Source: Prevotella sp. (lineage in GTDB: Bacteria; Bacteroidota; Bacteroidia; Bacteroidales; Bacteroidaceae). Taken from it: 64,000 bases of DNA. Positions within the stretch are counted from its first letter, which is position 1. Each line of letters opens with the position of its first letter. Shown piece after piece: positions 15,591 through 24,506 of the stretch. Location of the stretch: positions 35,601-99,600 of the forward strand of contig JAFUUL010000026.1 in assembly GCA_017483805.1 (NCBI GenBank), in the 5' to 3' direction. Position numbers and translations under genes: made by a program. Below the pieces are notes generated by a model. It saw only the letters and a program-made list of their open reading frames with translations. It was not told the DNA's origin and searched no databases.

Positions 15591-17849
15591 CTGAGGATCT
15601 ACGTCGTAGTAGATCTGGAGCGAACTATAGCGCTTGTCTTGCAGCATCTGCTGCTGGGCAAGCGCTAAATATTGGCGCACACGGGGCATGTCGATGCCCG
15701 TCTCCAGTTTGAGCACAATCTTGCGGATGCTCAGCGTCTTGACGCGTGAGACGGCAGGCTTGTCCGGCCCCAGCACACGGTCGCCGAACCACTGGCGCAG
15801 ACGGCTGCCCAGTTCGATGCCGGCCGTGGTGACCACCTCGTCACGGCGATGCTTCAGATAGACGTAGATGAGCCGATAGAAAGGAGGATAGTGGAATGCC
15901 TGCCGCTCGGCGGCCAGTGCCTGGTAGAATGCGGCATAGTCGTTGCGCACCACCTGTTGGATGACAGGCAGGTCTGGACTCTTGGTCTGCAGGATGACCA
16001 GGCCGCGCTTGCCTTTCCTGCCAGCACGTCCGCTGACCTGCGCCATCATCATGAAGGCATGCTCGTAGGCACGGAAATCGGGCTGGTTGAGCATACCGTC
16101 GGCATGAAGGATGCCCACCACCGAGACGCGGTCGAAGTCGAGACCCTTTGAAATCATCTGCGTGCCGATGAGCAGATTGGTGCGACCACTGGAGAAGTCG
16201 GTGATGATACGTTCATAGGCATTGCGGGTACGGGTGGTGTCGAGATCCATGCGAGCCACACGGGCATCGGGGAATATCTCGCGTATCTGGTCCTCTATCT
16301 TCTCCGTGCCGTAGCCACGCCCCTTCAGTTCCTTGTTGCCACAAGCAGGACAGGCCGCCGGAATCTGATAAGAGAAGCCGCAGTAGTGGCAAGTCAGTTG
16401 GTTGAGATTGCGGTGGAGCGTCAGGCTGACGTCGCAGTGCTCGCAACGGGGCACCCAGCCACACTGGTTGCACTCGAGCATCGGAGCCCAGCCACGACGG
16501 TTCTGGAAGAGGATGGCCTGCTCGCCCCGCTCCAGAGCCTCGCGCACCTTGGTCAGCAGCAGCGGCGAGAAGGGGCCATTCATCATCTTGCGACGCTGCA
16601 GGTCCTTCGTGTCCACCACTTGTATCTCCGGCAGTTCAATGCCCTGATAGCGTTCCTTCAGTTCCACGAGACCGTACTTGCCCGTCTGGGCATTATGATA
16701 GGTCTCCATGGCTGGCGTGGCCGTGCCGAGAAGCACCTTGGCCCCCAGCATGATGGCGGCACTGCGGGCATGATACCGCGGGGCGGGGTCTTGCTGCTTG
16801 TAACTGGTCTCATGCTCCTCGTCCACGATGACGAGTCCCAGCCGCTGGAAAGGCAGGAAGACGGCACTGCGGGCACCCAGGATGACGTCGTAGGGATTGC
16901 CCGACAGTTGCTTCTGCCAGATCTCCACCCGCTCGGCATCACTATACTTAGAATGGTAGATGCCCAGCCGATGGCCAAAGACCCGCTGCAGGCGCTGCAT
17001 CATCTGCACGGTAAGCGCAATCTCCGGCAGCAGATAGAGCACCTGTCGATGCTGCTCCAGTTCGCGCTGGATGAGATGGATGAAGATCTCGGTCTTGCCG
17101 CTGGAGGTCACGCCATGCAACAGCGTGACGCGCTTCTGCAAGAACGAGAAGAGTATCTGGTTGTAGGCTTCCTGCTGGGCAGGGTTCAGCATCTTGATCT
17201 GTTCGGGATGGGGCTCACCGCCGTGGTTCAGACGCCCTACCTCCACCTCGTAGGTCTCCAGGAGCCCGCGCTTCACGAGTTGGTTGAGCACGGGCAGCGT
17301 GGTCTCGGCAGCATTCATCAGTTCCTCACGGGTAATCTCCTGCACGGGCTCACGGCACTCGTTGCCTTCGATGGTGTCCCAGCGTGACAGCGAGAGATAG
17401 GCGATGAAGGCCTCCTGCTGCTTGGCGGCACGGGCAAGCATATTGAGTGCCACATGCAGGGTGGGCTCGTTGCGGTAGGGGGCCGTCAGGCGGATGTAGG
17501 TCTCGGTGCGCGGCTTATAGCCCTCCTCGGCCTTCAGGCCGGCAGGCAGCGCAGCCTTGTAGACCTCGCCGATGGGCGACATGTAGTAGTCGGCTATCCA
17601 CTGCCACTGCTTCAACTGGGCAGGCAAGAGGATGGGCGAGGCATCGAGCACCTGCATGAGGGGCTTCACATCGTAGCCCTGCGGCGGCTGGTCGTGCAGC
17701 CGGGCCACGATGCCCACATGAGTCTTGTTCTTTCCGAAAGGCACGAGGACACGCTTGCCCGCCATCACCTCGTCCTGCATGGCCGCAGGCACGGCATAGG
17801 TGAAATAGCCATCGAGTGGCACGGGCAATATGACGTCAGCGTAGTTCAA
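15588..17849 (-). CDS. priA: Primosomal protein N' (replication restart helicase PriA)
   Basis: 753 aa. Superfamily 2 helicase that reloads the replisome at stalled forks. Visible in order: N-terminal 3'-DNA-binding region (YADVILPVPLDGYFTYAVP), Walker A GVTSSGKTE (about 246), DEEH box (about 343), GTATPAMET, the zinc-binding cysteine cluster (CNQCGWVPRCEHC and CHYCGFSYQ, then CPACG; about 457-505), GTQMISKGLDF, and VSGRAGRKGKRG. It starts 3 bp after the outer-membrane barrel gene, so it probably belongs to the tail of the T9SS transcription unit. Confidence 0.95.
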   Translation of the reverse strand: MNYADVILPVPLDGYFTYAVPAAMQDEVMAGKRVLVPFGKNKTHVGIVARLHDQPPQGYDVKPLMQVLDASPILLPAQLKQWQWIADYYMSPIGEVYKAALPAGLKAEEGYKPRTETYIRLTAPYRNEPTLHVALNMLARAAKQQEAFIAYLSLSRWDTIEGNECREPVQEITREELMNAAETTLPVLNQLVKRGLLETYEVEVGRLNHGGEPHPEQIKMLNPAQQEAYNQILFSFLQKRVTLLHGVTSSGKTEIFIHLIQRELEQHRQVLYLLPEIALTVQMMQRLQRVFGHRLGIYHSKYSDAERVEIWQKQLSGNPYDVILGARSAVFLPFQRLGLVIVDEEHETSYKQQDPAPRYHARSAAIMLGAKVLLGTATPAMETYHNAQTGKYGLVELKERYQGIELPEIQVVDTKDLQRRKMMNGPFSPLLLTKVREALERGEQAILFQNRRGWAPMLECNQCGWVPRCEHCDVSLTLHRNLNQLTCHYCGFSYQIPAACPACGNKELKGRGYGTEKIEDQIREIFPDARVARMDLDTTRTRNAYERIITDFSSGRTNLLIGTQMISKGLDFDRVSVVGILHADGMLNQPDFRAYEHAFMMMAQVSGRAGRKGKRGLVILQTKSPDLPVIQQVVRNDYAAFYQALAAERQAFHYPPFYRLIYVYLKHRRDEVVTTAGIELGSRLRQWFGDRVLGPDKPAVSRVKTLSIRKIVLKLETGIDMPRVRQYLALAQQQMLQDKRYSSLQIYYDVDPQ

Positions 17850-17851
17850 TA

Positions 17852-18484
17852 TTAGAAGAGGTAGGTCAACGAGATCGACCAGACATCGGTGGCCGATTTG
17901 GCGTGGTGCATCGTCTGGTCGGCCAGTTGCGTGTTCAGGGTGTCCCAGGTGAAGTCGGCCGTCTTGCCTAACTGGATGTTATAGTAGAATGCGGCCTCCA
18001 GATGGCTGCCCACCTGCACGCCGCCGCCCAGATTCAGGCTGAGTTTGGTGTCTTGCAAAGCGAAATGGTTGCGATAGCCCTCCAGGTCTTCCCAGTAGAA
18101 AGAGGCCGAGCCCACATTGTAGGCCAACTGGGGGCCGGCACTGACAAAGGCCCCCACCATGCCCAGCAGATGAATGCCCGCACGGACATTGCCGGGAATG
18201 ATAATGGTCTTCTGGGTGAGCGACTCATCGGCCACCTTCAGCGTCCGCTGGTCGTAGAGCACCGAGGCATCGACACTCAGGAAGGGCAGCGGCGTGCCAA
18301 TATGGAGGGTCGGACCGACGAAGAAGCCCGTGCGGTTCGACTTGTCCAGCACATCGCTATTAAAGTCCATGCTGGTCACGTCGATGCCACCCCGCAGACC
18401 AACCTTGATGCTCTGCGAAAACGATGGTACGGCCCCAAGCCATACCACCATCAACATGAGTACTATGTGAAGTCGCCTTCCCAT
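17852..18484 (-). CDS. Outer membrane beta-barrel protein (PorT-like)
   Basis: 210 aa. Signal peptide MGRRLHIVLMLMVVWLGAVPSFSQ, then KVGLRGGIDVTSMDF and alternating amphipathic strands ending in WSISLTYLF. This is the general outer-membrane beta-barrel pattern used by many Bacteroidetes proteins including PorT; the PorT assignment is only suggested by position directly after porN (12-bp gap). It is followed by priA with a 2-bp gap. Confidence 0.75.
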   Translation of the reverse strand: MGRRLHIVLMLMVVWLGAVPSFSQSIKVGLRGGIDVTSMDFNSDVLDKSNRTGFFVGPTLHIGTPLPFLSVDASVLYDQRTLKVADESLTQKTIIIPGNVRAGIHLLGMVGAFVSAGPQLAYNVGSASFYWEDLEGYRNHFALQDTKLSLNLGGGVQVGSHLEAAFYYNIQLGKTADFTWDTLNTQLADQTMHHAKSATDVWSISLTYLF

Positions 18485-18496
18485 TCTGACAGTCTT

Positions 18497-19543
18497 TTAG
18501 TGACGCTCACGACGCACCGACACACGGGGCGACGACGAGCCACCCGTGGACTTCGATGAGGAGCCCTTGGAACGGCTGACACTGGAGGAGCGGCTCTTGC
18601 GCTCCTTCTTGGCAGCCACCTTGGCCTGCTTGGGATCCAGGCTGGCGATGCTGTCCAGCGAGTCGCGCTTGGCCTTGTCGCCGAAGATATTGTTGCGGAA
18701 AGCCTCCAGTTCCTTCTCGATGCGCTTCTGCTCGGAGGTCAGTTTCGTGGAGTCGTTGCCGGCAATCTGAGCCAGTGTCTTGCCCAGTCGGTTGGCGGTC
18801 TTATAGATGGTGCCATGATACTTGTTGAGCGTGAAATAGTCATCCAGACTCATGATGGCAGCATCGTTCACGTCGCTGGTCTTCACGGTCTGGCGGCTCA
18901 GGTAGGGCTCCACCTCAGCATACTTCACCCAGAAGAGCGGATACTTGGCAGCCTCGCCACCGAAGTCATCCTCGCGCAGCATCACGGGGCAGATGGCCTG
19001 CGGCTTGATGTGGAACGACGAGTTGGCCTGATCGTAGTAGGCACTTTCCTTCAGGTAATACATCTTCACCTCGGCCGAGGGGATGTCGCTGTTCTCCACC
19101 TTCAGTTTGCCGTCTTTCTCCTCGTACCAGATGTGGTAGTTGTCGAGGATGGTCTTCATGTCGACCTTGGCCGTGGCATCGAGCACCTCGTTGCCGTCGA
19201 GCCGATACTCGTAGACGGGGATGTAGCCATTGAGTGCCAACTTGAATATATAGGTGAAGAGATTCAGTTGCTTGCCCACAGGCTCCACGGGGTCGTAGAG
19301 TCCGGCATTGGCCTCATCGTTGAGGTCCACCTCACGGTAGATGTCGCGCCGCCACACCACGTCCTCCGGCATATCGAGCGCCGTGGGATACTGGATGCGC
19401 ATACGCTGGGTCATGCCCTGGCTGCCGTTGGTCTGCTGTTGCTGCTGAGCGGCCTGTTGCTGCTGGGTGCGGCTCTTCTTAGGCTGGGCAACAACCGTGC
19501 CAGCCGCGAGTGTTATCATCAACAAGAACAATAGTCTCTTCAT
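18497..19543 (-). CDS. porN: T9SS ring component PorN/GldN
   Basis: 348 aa, signal peptide MKRLLFLLMITLAAGTVVAQ. The family signature is present: DVVWRRDIYREVDLNDEANAGLYDPVEP, then NLFTYIFKLALNGYIPVYEY, WVKYAEVEPYLSRQ. In the T9SS, PorN forms the periplasmic ring with the lipoprotein PorK. A Gln-rich stretch follows the signal peptide (about 25-42), and the C-terminus is Ser/Lys/Arg-rich (about 310-348), low-complexity compared with the core. Last of the four-gene K-L-M-N block. Confidence 0.92.
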   Translation of the reverse strand: MKRLLFLLMITLAAGTVVAQPKKSRTQQQQAAQQQQQTNGSQGMTQRMRIQYPTALDMPEDVVWRRDIYREVDLNDEANAGLYDPVEPVGKQLNLFTYIFKLALNGYIPVYEYRLDGNEVLDATAKVDMKTILDNYHIWYEEKDGKLKVENSDIPSAEVKMYYLKESAYYDQANSSFHIKPQAICPVMLREDDFGGEAAKYPLFWVKYAEVEPYLSRQTVKTSDVNDAAIMSLDDYFTLNKYHGTIYKTANRLGKTLAQIAGNDSTKLTSEQKRIEKELEAFRNNIFGDKAKRDSLDSIASLDPKQAKVAAKKERKSRSSSVSRSKGSSSKSTGGSSSPRVSVRRERH

Positions 19544-19569
19544 GTTATCTTACTGCTTTAATTATTTCT

Positions 19570-21129
19570 TTATTTCACGATGATTTCCATTGACGTGGGC
19601 AGGGTGCGCTCGATGCCATCGGGGCCGATGGCCTTTACACGGGAGATGTAGAAGCGGCGGTTGCGCGTCAACTTGCGGAAGGTGTCCTTCTGACGGGCCG
19701 AGAACTTGTCGCCCTCGCCCACCATCGGCACAGCATTACCCATATTGTCGTAGAAGACGGTCTCGAACGACAACACACGGAAACCGATGTCGAGGATGCC
19801 ATCGTCGATGGCGGCACCTATGCCGTCGATGGCCATCAGGCTGGATTTGGCCAAGCCACCGCCCTTGTAGCGTATCGGACTGCCCTTCTCATCCTTCATA
19901 TCTATATAAGGTGTAGGATCAGGCAGACGGCGCACTCGGAAGGTGAACTGTCCCATCTGCTGCGGACGGCCCGTGTTGGTCGACGTGACGGTGATGGTGG
20001 CGTCCTGACCTATCTGCGTAGGCTTGGCGATGTAGCGGCCGGGGCCCGTGGGGGTCAGCGATCCATTGGTCATCGTGGCCGAGATCTTGTTCTGCGGTAC
20101 GCCCGGCACAGAGATGCTGATGGGGTTGGCATAGCCCGCATAGAGCATATTCATCAGGTCGGCGGAGACTGTGGCCGAAGGGTCAACGACGGTGTACTTC
20201 TGCTCGAAGTCGCGACGAATCACATCGCCGTTGCCGTTAATGACCTGCAGATAGCCGCTCAAGGTGAAGTCGCCAGTGCTGGTGCATACCCGCTCGTAGA
20301 TGTTGTCCTGCAGTTCCACCTTCTGGTTACCGATATATATCTCAGGAATCTGAGTCGTGTCGACAGCAGCCATCACAATCTTGGCTGAGAACTTGTCGCC
20401 ACGCACGATGGTCTGCGAGTTGGGGATGACGAAGGATTCGAGCAGATTCACGCGGATATCCTTCACGTCGATGTTCTGCACCAGGGTGTGCAGCACCTCC
20501 TTCTCGGCGTTGCGCACGTCGCTCTGCAACTTAGAGAGCAGCGTGACGGCAGCGGCGGCCGGCATCGACTCAAACATATACTCCTGCCAGTTCTTGCCCA
20601 GTCCCGTGGGGGGCACCTCCGTTGTCAGGTCGCTGGCAATGCGACGCTGCTGGGCCGTATCGGGAATCATCGTCAGGATGCGCTCACGATAGGCGTCGAT
20701 GGCACCCTTCAGTTCCTCGCCCCGGCCACGACCGGGAGCCAGCATCACCTGATTGGCAGCCTCCAGGTCCTCCTTGTTCTGCAGACTGGCGGGGTTGCCG
20801 TTCTTGCCGTCAGCCTCGCGGGCTATGGCCAGTTTCAGGTCGGACGCCAGATTGTAGAGCGAGTCGCTGAGCAACTTCACCTGCTGCGCCTTGTCGTACC
20901 ACTCGCGCACCTTCTGCGGATTGGCCTGCATCTGCTGCTCGAAGTCCTCATAGATGGCCAGGTTCTCCTTCGCTGCATTCTCGGTGGTGCGGTTCAGACT
21001 TTCCTCCACGATGGAGAAGCCGTTGAGCACCTCATTCGAGACGTTCAGCGCAAGCATGGCCATCAAGACGACGTACATCAGGTTGATCATCTTCTGGCGC
21101 GGAGATACGGGTCTTTTCTTAATCGCCAT
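19570..21129 (-). CDS. porM: T9SS motor/trans-periplasmic protein PorM/GldM
   Basis: 519 aa, usual length. It starts MAIKKRPVSPRQKMINLMYVVLMAMLALNVSNEVLNGF, the cytoplasmic tip plus single membrane helix that pairs with PorL; the rest is a long periplasmic shaft with a C-terminal RVKAIGPDGIERTLP segment. PorL-PorM is the proton-driven motor of the T9SS. It follows porL after a 27-nt spacer made of 7-nt units. Confidence 0.94.
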   Translation of the reverse strand: MAIKKRPVSPRQKMINLMYVVLMAMLALNVSNEVLNGFSIVEESLNRTTENAAKENLAIYEDFEQQMQANPQKVREWYDKAQQVKLLSDSLYNLASDLKLAIAREADGKNGNPASLQNKEDLEAANQVMLAPGRGRGEELKGAIDAYRERILTMIPDTAQQRRIASDLTTEVPPTGLGKNWQEYMFESMPAAAAVTLLSKLQSDVRNAEKEVLHTLVQNIDVKDIRVNLLESFVIPNSQTIVRGDKFSAKIVMAAVDTTQIPEIYIGNQKVELQDNIYERVCTSTGDFTLSGYLQVINGNGDVIRRDFEQKYTVVDPSATVSADLMNMLYAGYANPISISVPGVPQNKISATMTNGSLTPTGPGRYIAKPTQIGQDATITVTSTNTGRPQQMGQFTFRVRRLPDPTPYIDMKDEKGSPIRYKGGGLAKSSLMAIDGIGAAIDDGILDIGFRVLSFETVFYDNMGNAVPMVGEGDKFSARQKDTFRKLTRNRRFYISRVKAIGPDGIERTLPTSMEIIVK

Positions 21130-21139
21130 AATTATTCAG

Positions 21140-21160
21140 TTTTCACTCTTCACTTATCAC
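21140..21160. repeat. 7-nt-period repeat between porL and porM
   Basis: Units TTTCAC-TCTTCAC-TTATCAC spanning the porL stop codon and the spacer to porM. Same family as the tracts inside iorA and GH67. Confidence 0.6.
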
Positions 21161-22008
21161 TCCAGCGAAGCGCCTTTAGGCATATTCACCGTCATGGCCT
21201 CAATCATGCGAGTGTATATCTTGTTCAGTTCGGCAATCTGCTCGGCCATGCGCTTCGACTGCTCGTTAATCTGGTCGATGGTGCCAATCTGCTGGCTGGC
21301 ACCCTTGAGTTGCATCTCATAGACCTTGCAGATGCCGGTCAGCGTGCGGTTCAGGTTCTCCATCTCCTCGCTGTCGCGGGTCAGGCGCTCGCTCTGCTCA
21401 GACACCTTCTGCAGGGTCTCGGTCAGTTTCTTCAACTGATCCACATAGTTGTTCGTAGCCTCCTCCATATCGGGATTCAGGTCGGGCAGTTCGGGAGCCA
21501 CTACGCCGCCTACGCCACCGACTCCGCCAATGACGCCGCCGCCCACGAGTTTGGAGCCTCCTGACTGGAGGTTTGCTTCGTCCAAACCTGGAGTTTCGTT
21601 CGTCCCCTCTGGCAGTCCGCTGCCGCCTCCTATGATGATGGTGCCGCCACCACCGACGCCACCACCGCCAACGGCCACGCCACCGCCTCCGATGGCCACC
21701 TGGCCTTCACCATTGGCAACGACGCCCGACAGACCCTCGGCCTCAACATGCGTAGGCAGGTCCATACCGTCGGCCGTCTTGTCGAAGGGGCGGTCGAAGG
21801 CTGCGATGAAGAACACGACGACCTCGGTACCCATGCCCAGGAACAGCATGAAGTTGGCACCCGGCAGGTGGGTCAGTTTGAAGAGCGTACCGAGAATCAC
21901 AATCGATGCACCCCAACTGTAGGCATAGTTCATAAACGTCTGCCCAGGAACGCTATCCAGCCACTTCTGCAAGCGGTAGATAATATTGAATTTACTATAT
22001 TTAGTCAT
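21157..22008 (-). CDS. porL: T9SS inner-membrane motor protein PorL/GldL
   Basis: 283 aa. Two membrane helices near the start (SWGASIVILGTLFKLTHLPGA and LFLGMGTEVVVFFIAAF) with the conserved Glu of the second helix expected to take part in proton flow. The cytoplasmic part contains an unusual Gly/Val-rich low-complexity insert (about 95-170: GGVAVGGGG, then GGVGGVGGV), followed by a coiled-coil-like region (KKLTETLQKVSEQSERLTRD) to the end. Confidence 0.92.
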   Translation of the reverse strand: MTKYSKFNIIYRLQKWLDSVPGQTFMNYAYSWGASIVILGTLFKLTHLPGANFMLFLGMGTEVVVFFIAAFDRPFDKTADGMDLPTHVEAEGLSGVVANGEGQVAIGGGGVAVGGGGVGGGGTIIIGGGSGLPEGTNETPGLDEANLQSGGSKLVGGGVIGGVGGVGGVVAPELPDLNPDMEEATNNYVDQLKKLTETLQKVSEQSERLTRDSEEMENLNRTLTGICKVYEMQLKGASQQIGTIDQINEQSKRMAEQIAELNKIYTRMIEAMTVNMPKGASLE

Positions 22009-22009
22009 G

Positions 22010-22044
22010 TCGTTATTTCGTTATCACGTTATTTCGTTATTGAG
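22010..22044. repeat. 8-nt-period repeat between porK and porL
   Basis: Units CGTTATTT and CGTTATCA alternate in the 43-bp spacer. Simple-repeat spacers of this kind recur in the window. Confidence 0.55.
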
Positions 22045-22051
22045 CCTCACA

Positions 22052-23515
22052 CTATTTCCGGGCCTTCTTGGCCGAGGCCTTCACGGGCTTGGCCTTGTCG
22101 CTCGTGGTGTTGGCCAGACTGCGCACGCAACGGAAACCGATGTAGGAGCGCGGCTGGTTCTGGTATTCGCTCGAACGCCAGGCCGAGCGGATGTAACTTT
22201 CGGGGTCTTTCCACGAACCGCCACGCACGCTCTTCTTCTTCAGGCGATAGGGATCTTCGGCGGCGGCGTTGTACTTCAACTGCGGGTTGATGTCGTTCAT
22301 AGCATCCACGCCAGCCTCAGTGAAGATGGTCGAGGTCCACTCGGCCACGTTGCCGGCCATGTCGTAGAGGCCGTTGGAGTTGGCACTATAGATGCCCACC
22401 TTCGACGTGATCAGGTTGCCGTCCTTGGTGTAGTTGCCGTTGTCGGGCTTGAAGTTGGCATAGAAGCAACCCTTGCCGCTGGCCACGTCCTCGTTATCCC
22501 AGGGGAACTCGTTCTGATCCTTGCCGCGGGCGGCATACTCCCACTCAGCCTCCGTCGGCAGACGGTAGCGCTGCACGAAGCGGGCGGCAGGGCCGAGGCC
22601 TTTCAGCAGGAACTCGGTGCGCCAGGCGCAGAAGGCGTTGGCCTGCTCCCAGGTGACGCCCACCACGGGATAGTCGTTGTAAGCCGAATTGGAGAAGTAA
22701 CTACGCATGTAGGTCTCGTTGTCGGCATTGGGGAAGTCGTTCACCCAGCAGGTCGTGTCGGGATAGATGTTCACGATATAGGTATTCAGGAAGTCCCAGG
22801 GGCCGGTCAACTGGCGGTTGATGGTCTGGCGCACGATGTTGCCTTCATCATCGATATAGGCCGTATCCTTCGAAATCCACACCTGCTCGTTGGGGTTCAC
22901 GGTGACGTCGGTATTCAGGTTACGCTCCGATGGGTTCAGACGGTTGCGACGCAGGGCAGCCTCGGTGTAGTCGTAGATCTCGTAGCGATAGTTCATCTGG
23001 CTGGCGTCAAGCATTTTTTCACCTGTCACGGGATTGGTCACGTAGACGCTCTCGATGGCACGCAGTTCATCCTCATTGGGCTTGCGGGGCAACGATTTCT
23101 TCCAGTTCAGATGGGGCTTCACGGGGTCGCCGTTCTTGTCTTCCTCTATCTTGTAACTCTCGTCGCCGCCATAGTTGGGATCGGCCAGACGCTCACGGAC
23201 GATCGAGTCACGCACATAGTTGACAAACTGGCGATACTCCGAGTTCGTAATCTCCGTATCGTCCATCCAGAACCCCTCCACCGAGATGTCCCTCACGGGT
23301 GTCTGCTTGCCCCAAAGGGAATCGGTATTCTCTATACCCATACGCAGATGGCCTCGCTTGACGAGCACCATTCCGTAAGGCGCAGGCTCTGAGAAAGCCT
23401 TGCCGCTGGCACCCGTCAACTCGCCGCCTGACGACGTGGCGGTCTTGCCGCCGAAGCAACTCGTCAGTAAAAGCACCGAAACAGTGCATAGCACTATGCT
23501 CAATTGTTGTTTCAT
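22052..23515 (-). CDS. porK: T9SS lipoprotein PorK/GldK
   Basis: 487 aa. Lipoprotein signal MKQQLSIVLCTVSVLLLTSC with the acylated Cys in LLTSCFGG. The rest has the formylglycine-generating-enzyme-like fold: GMVLVKRGHLRMG, VEGFWMDDTEITNSEYRQF, VVGVTWEQANAFCAWR, RLPTEAEWEYAARG, ending SYIGFRCVRS. GldK/PorK uses this fold structurally to make the periplasmic ring with PorN rather than as an enzyme. The C-terminal 20 residues are Lys/Ala-rich. Confidence 0.94.
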   Translation of the reverse strand: MKQQLSIVLCTVSVLLLTSCFGGKTATSSGGELTGASGKAFSEPAPYGMVLVKRGHLRMGIENTDSLWGKQTPVRDISVEGFWMDDTEITNSEYRQFVNYVRDSIVRERLADPNYGGDESYKIEEDKNGDPVKPHLNWKKSLPRKPNEDELRAIESVYVTNPVTGEKMLDASQMNYRYEIYDYTEAALRRNRLNPSERNLNTDVTVNPNEQVWISKDTAYIDDEGNIVRQTINRQLTGPWDFLNTYIVNIYPDTTCWVNDFPNADNETYMRSYFSNSAYNDYPVVGVTWEQANAFCAWRTEFLLKGLGPAARFVQRYRLPTEAEWEYAARGKDQNEFPWDNEDVASGKGCFYANFKPDNGNYTKDGNLITSKVGIYSANSNGLYDMAGNVAEWTSTIFTEAGVDAMNDINPQLKYNAAAEDPYRLKKKSVRGGSWKDPESYIRSAWRSSEYQNQPRSYIGFRCVRSLANTTSDKAKPVKASAKKARK

Positions 23516-23524
23516 ATATGCAGT

Positions 23525-24463
23525 TTATAATATTCTCACACTCTGATGCCGGTTGCGCCCCTTCTTGAAGAGGTTGATGTCGGTCTGATAGCCCACGAAG
23601 AGTTCGTGGCTGCCGTTGCCGATGCTGACGGCGCCGGTGTACATCTCGTAACTATAGCCCAGCATGATGCCGTGGAACGTGCCGCCCACGTAGACGGTCA
23701 CCGAGTTGGAGGGGCTGTAGCCCGCACCGGCATACATCACCTTCCCGTCGTGCTGGTAGGTCAGGCGGGCTGTCACGTCGGCCCGATAGCCCACTCCGTC
23801 TGAACGTCCCATCACAGAGGGCTGTATTGATAAGAACGGATTTCTCAGCCGAATATTGCATCCGGCCATCAAATAATATGCGCGGTCCACGTCCAGTTCG
23901 TTCGTTTCACCCAGTTCCACCTGGGGTGCCAAGGCGTGCTGAACGGCGGCTCCCAGATACCACCACCGGTGCTGATAGTAGAGGCCGGCACTCAGGTCGA
24001 AGGCCGTCCCCGTGGCATCGCTGGTCGAGAAGGCATCGTCGCCCGATTCCCGCAGGTCCACCTTCGAGCCGTTCATCGTCTCGCTCAAGAAGCCAGGCTG
24101 CACGCCGATGCTCAGCGTACCGCCGAAGAGCCGCTGCTTATAGGCGTAGATGACCGAGAATCTCTTATGGGAAAAGATGCCTATGTCATCATTCATCAGT
24201 TGAATGCCCACACCATGATAGGCGCCGGCAAAATAGAAGGGCATATCGGCTGTTGCGAAGAGGGTACGCGGGTTGTGCTCGAAGCCCACCATCGACATAT
24301 TGTAGGCACCCACGATGTTCAGTTTCGCCTGCTTGCCTACAGCAGCAGGGTTATAGGCCGACTCCATCGACCAGTAGTGACTGAACGATGGATCGTACTG
24401 CGCCGATGCTTCCTGCAGGGTCGCCAATAACAGGGCCAATATCGTGAGACTTCGCCTTAACAC
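23525..24463 (-). CDS. porP: T9SS outer-membrane protein PorP/SprF family
   Basis: 312 aa. The N-terminus reads LRRSLTILALLLATLQEASAQ, then YDPSFSHYWSMESAYNPAAVGK, the recognisable PorP/SprF start, and ends in a barrel-like region. No ATG is found at this position: the most likely start is a GTG just upstream of the signal peptide, so the exact first base is uncertain by a few nucleotides. First gene of the porP-K-L-M-N series, 10 bp before porK, and 43 bp after the GH106 stop codon on the same strand, so read-through from GH106 is possible. Confidence 0.88.
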   Translation of the reverse strand: MLRRSLTILALLLATLQEASAQYDPSFSHYWSMESAYNPAAVGKQAKLNIVGAYNMSMVGFEHNPRTLFATADMPFYFAGAYHGVGIQLMNDDIGIFSHKRFSVIYAYKQRLFGGTLSIGVQPGFLSETMNGSKVDLRESGDDAFSTSDATGTAFDLSAGLYYQHRWWYLGAAVQHALAPQVELGETNELDVDRAYYLMAGCNIRLRNPFLSIQPSVMGRSDGVGYRADVTARLTYQHDGKVMYAGAGYSPSNSVTVYVGGTFHGIMLGYSYEMYTGAVSIGNGSHELFVGYQTDINLFKKGRNRHQSVRIL

Positions 24464-24506
24464 GTAGTTAATAACGCTAAACTCACCTATTTATTATATC
24501 TTCAGA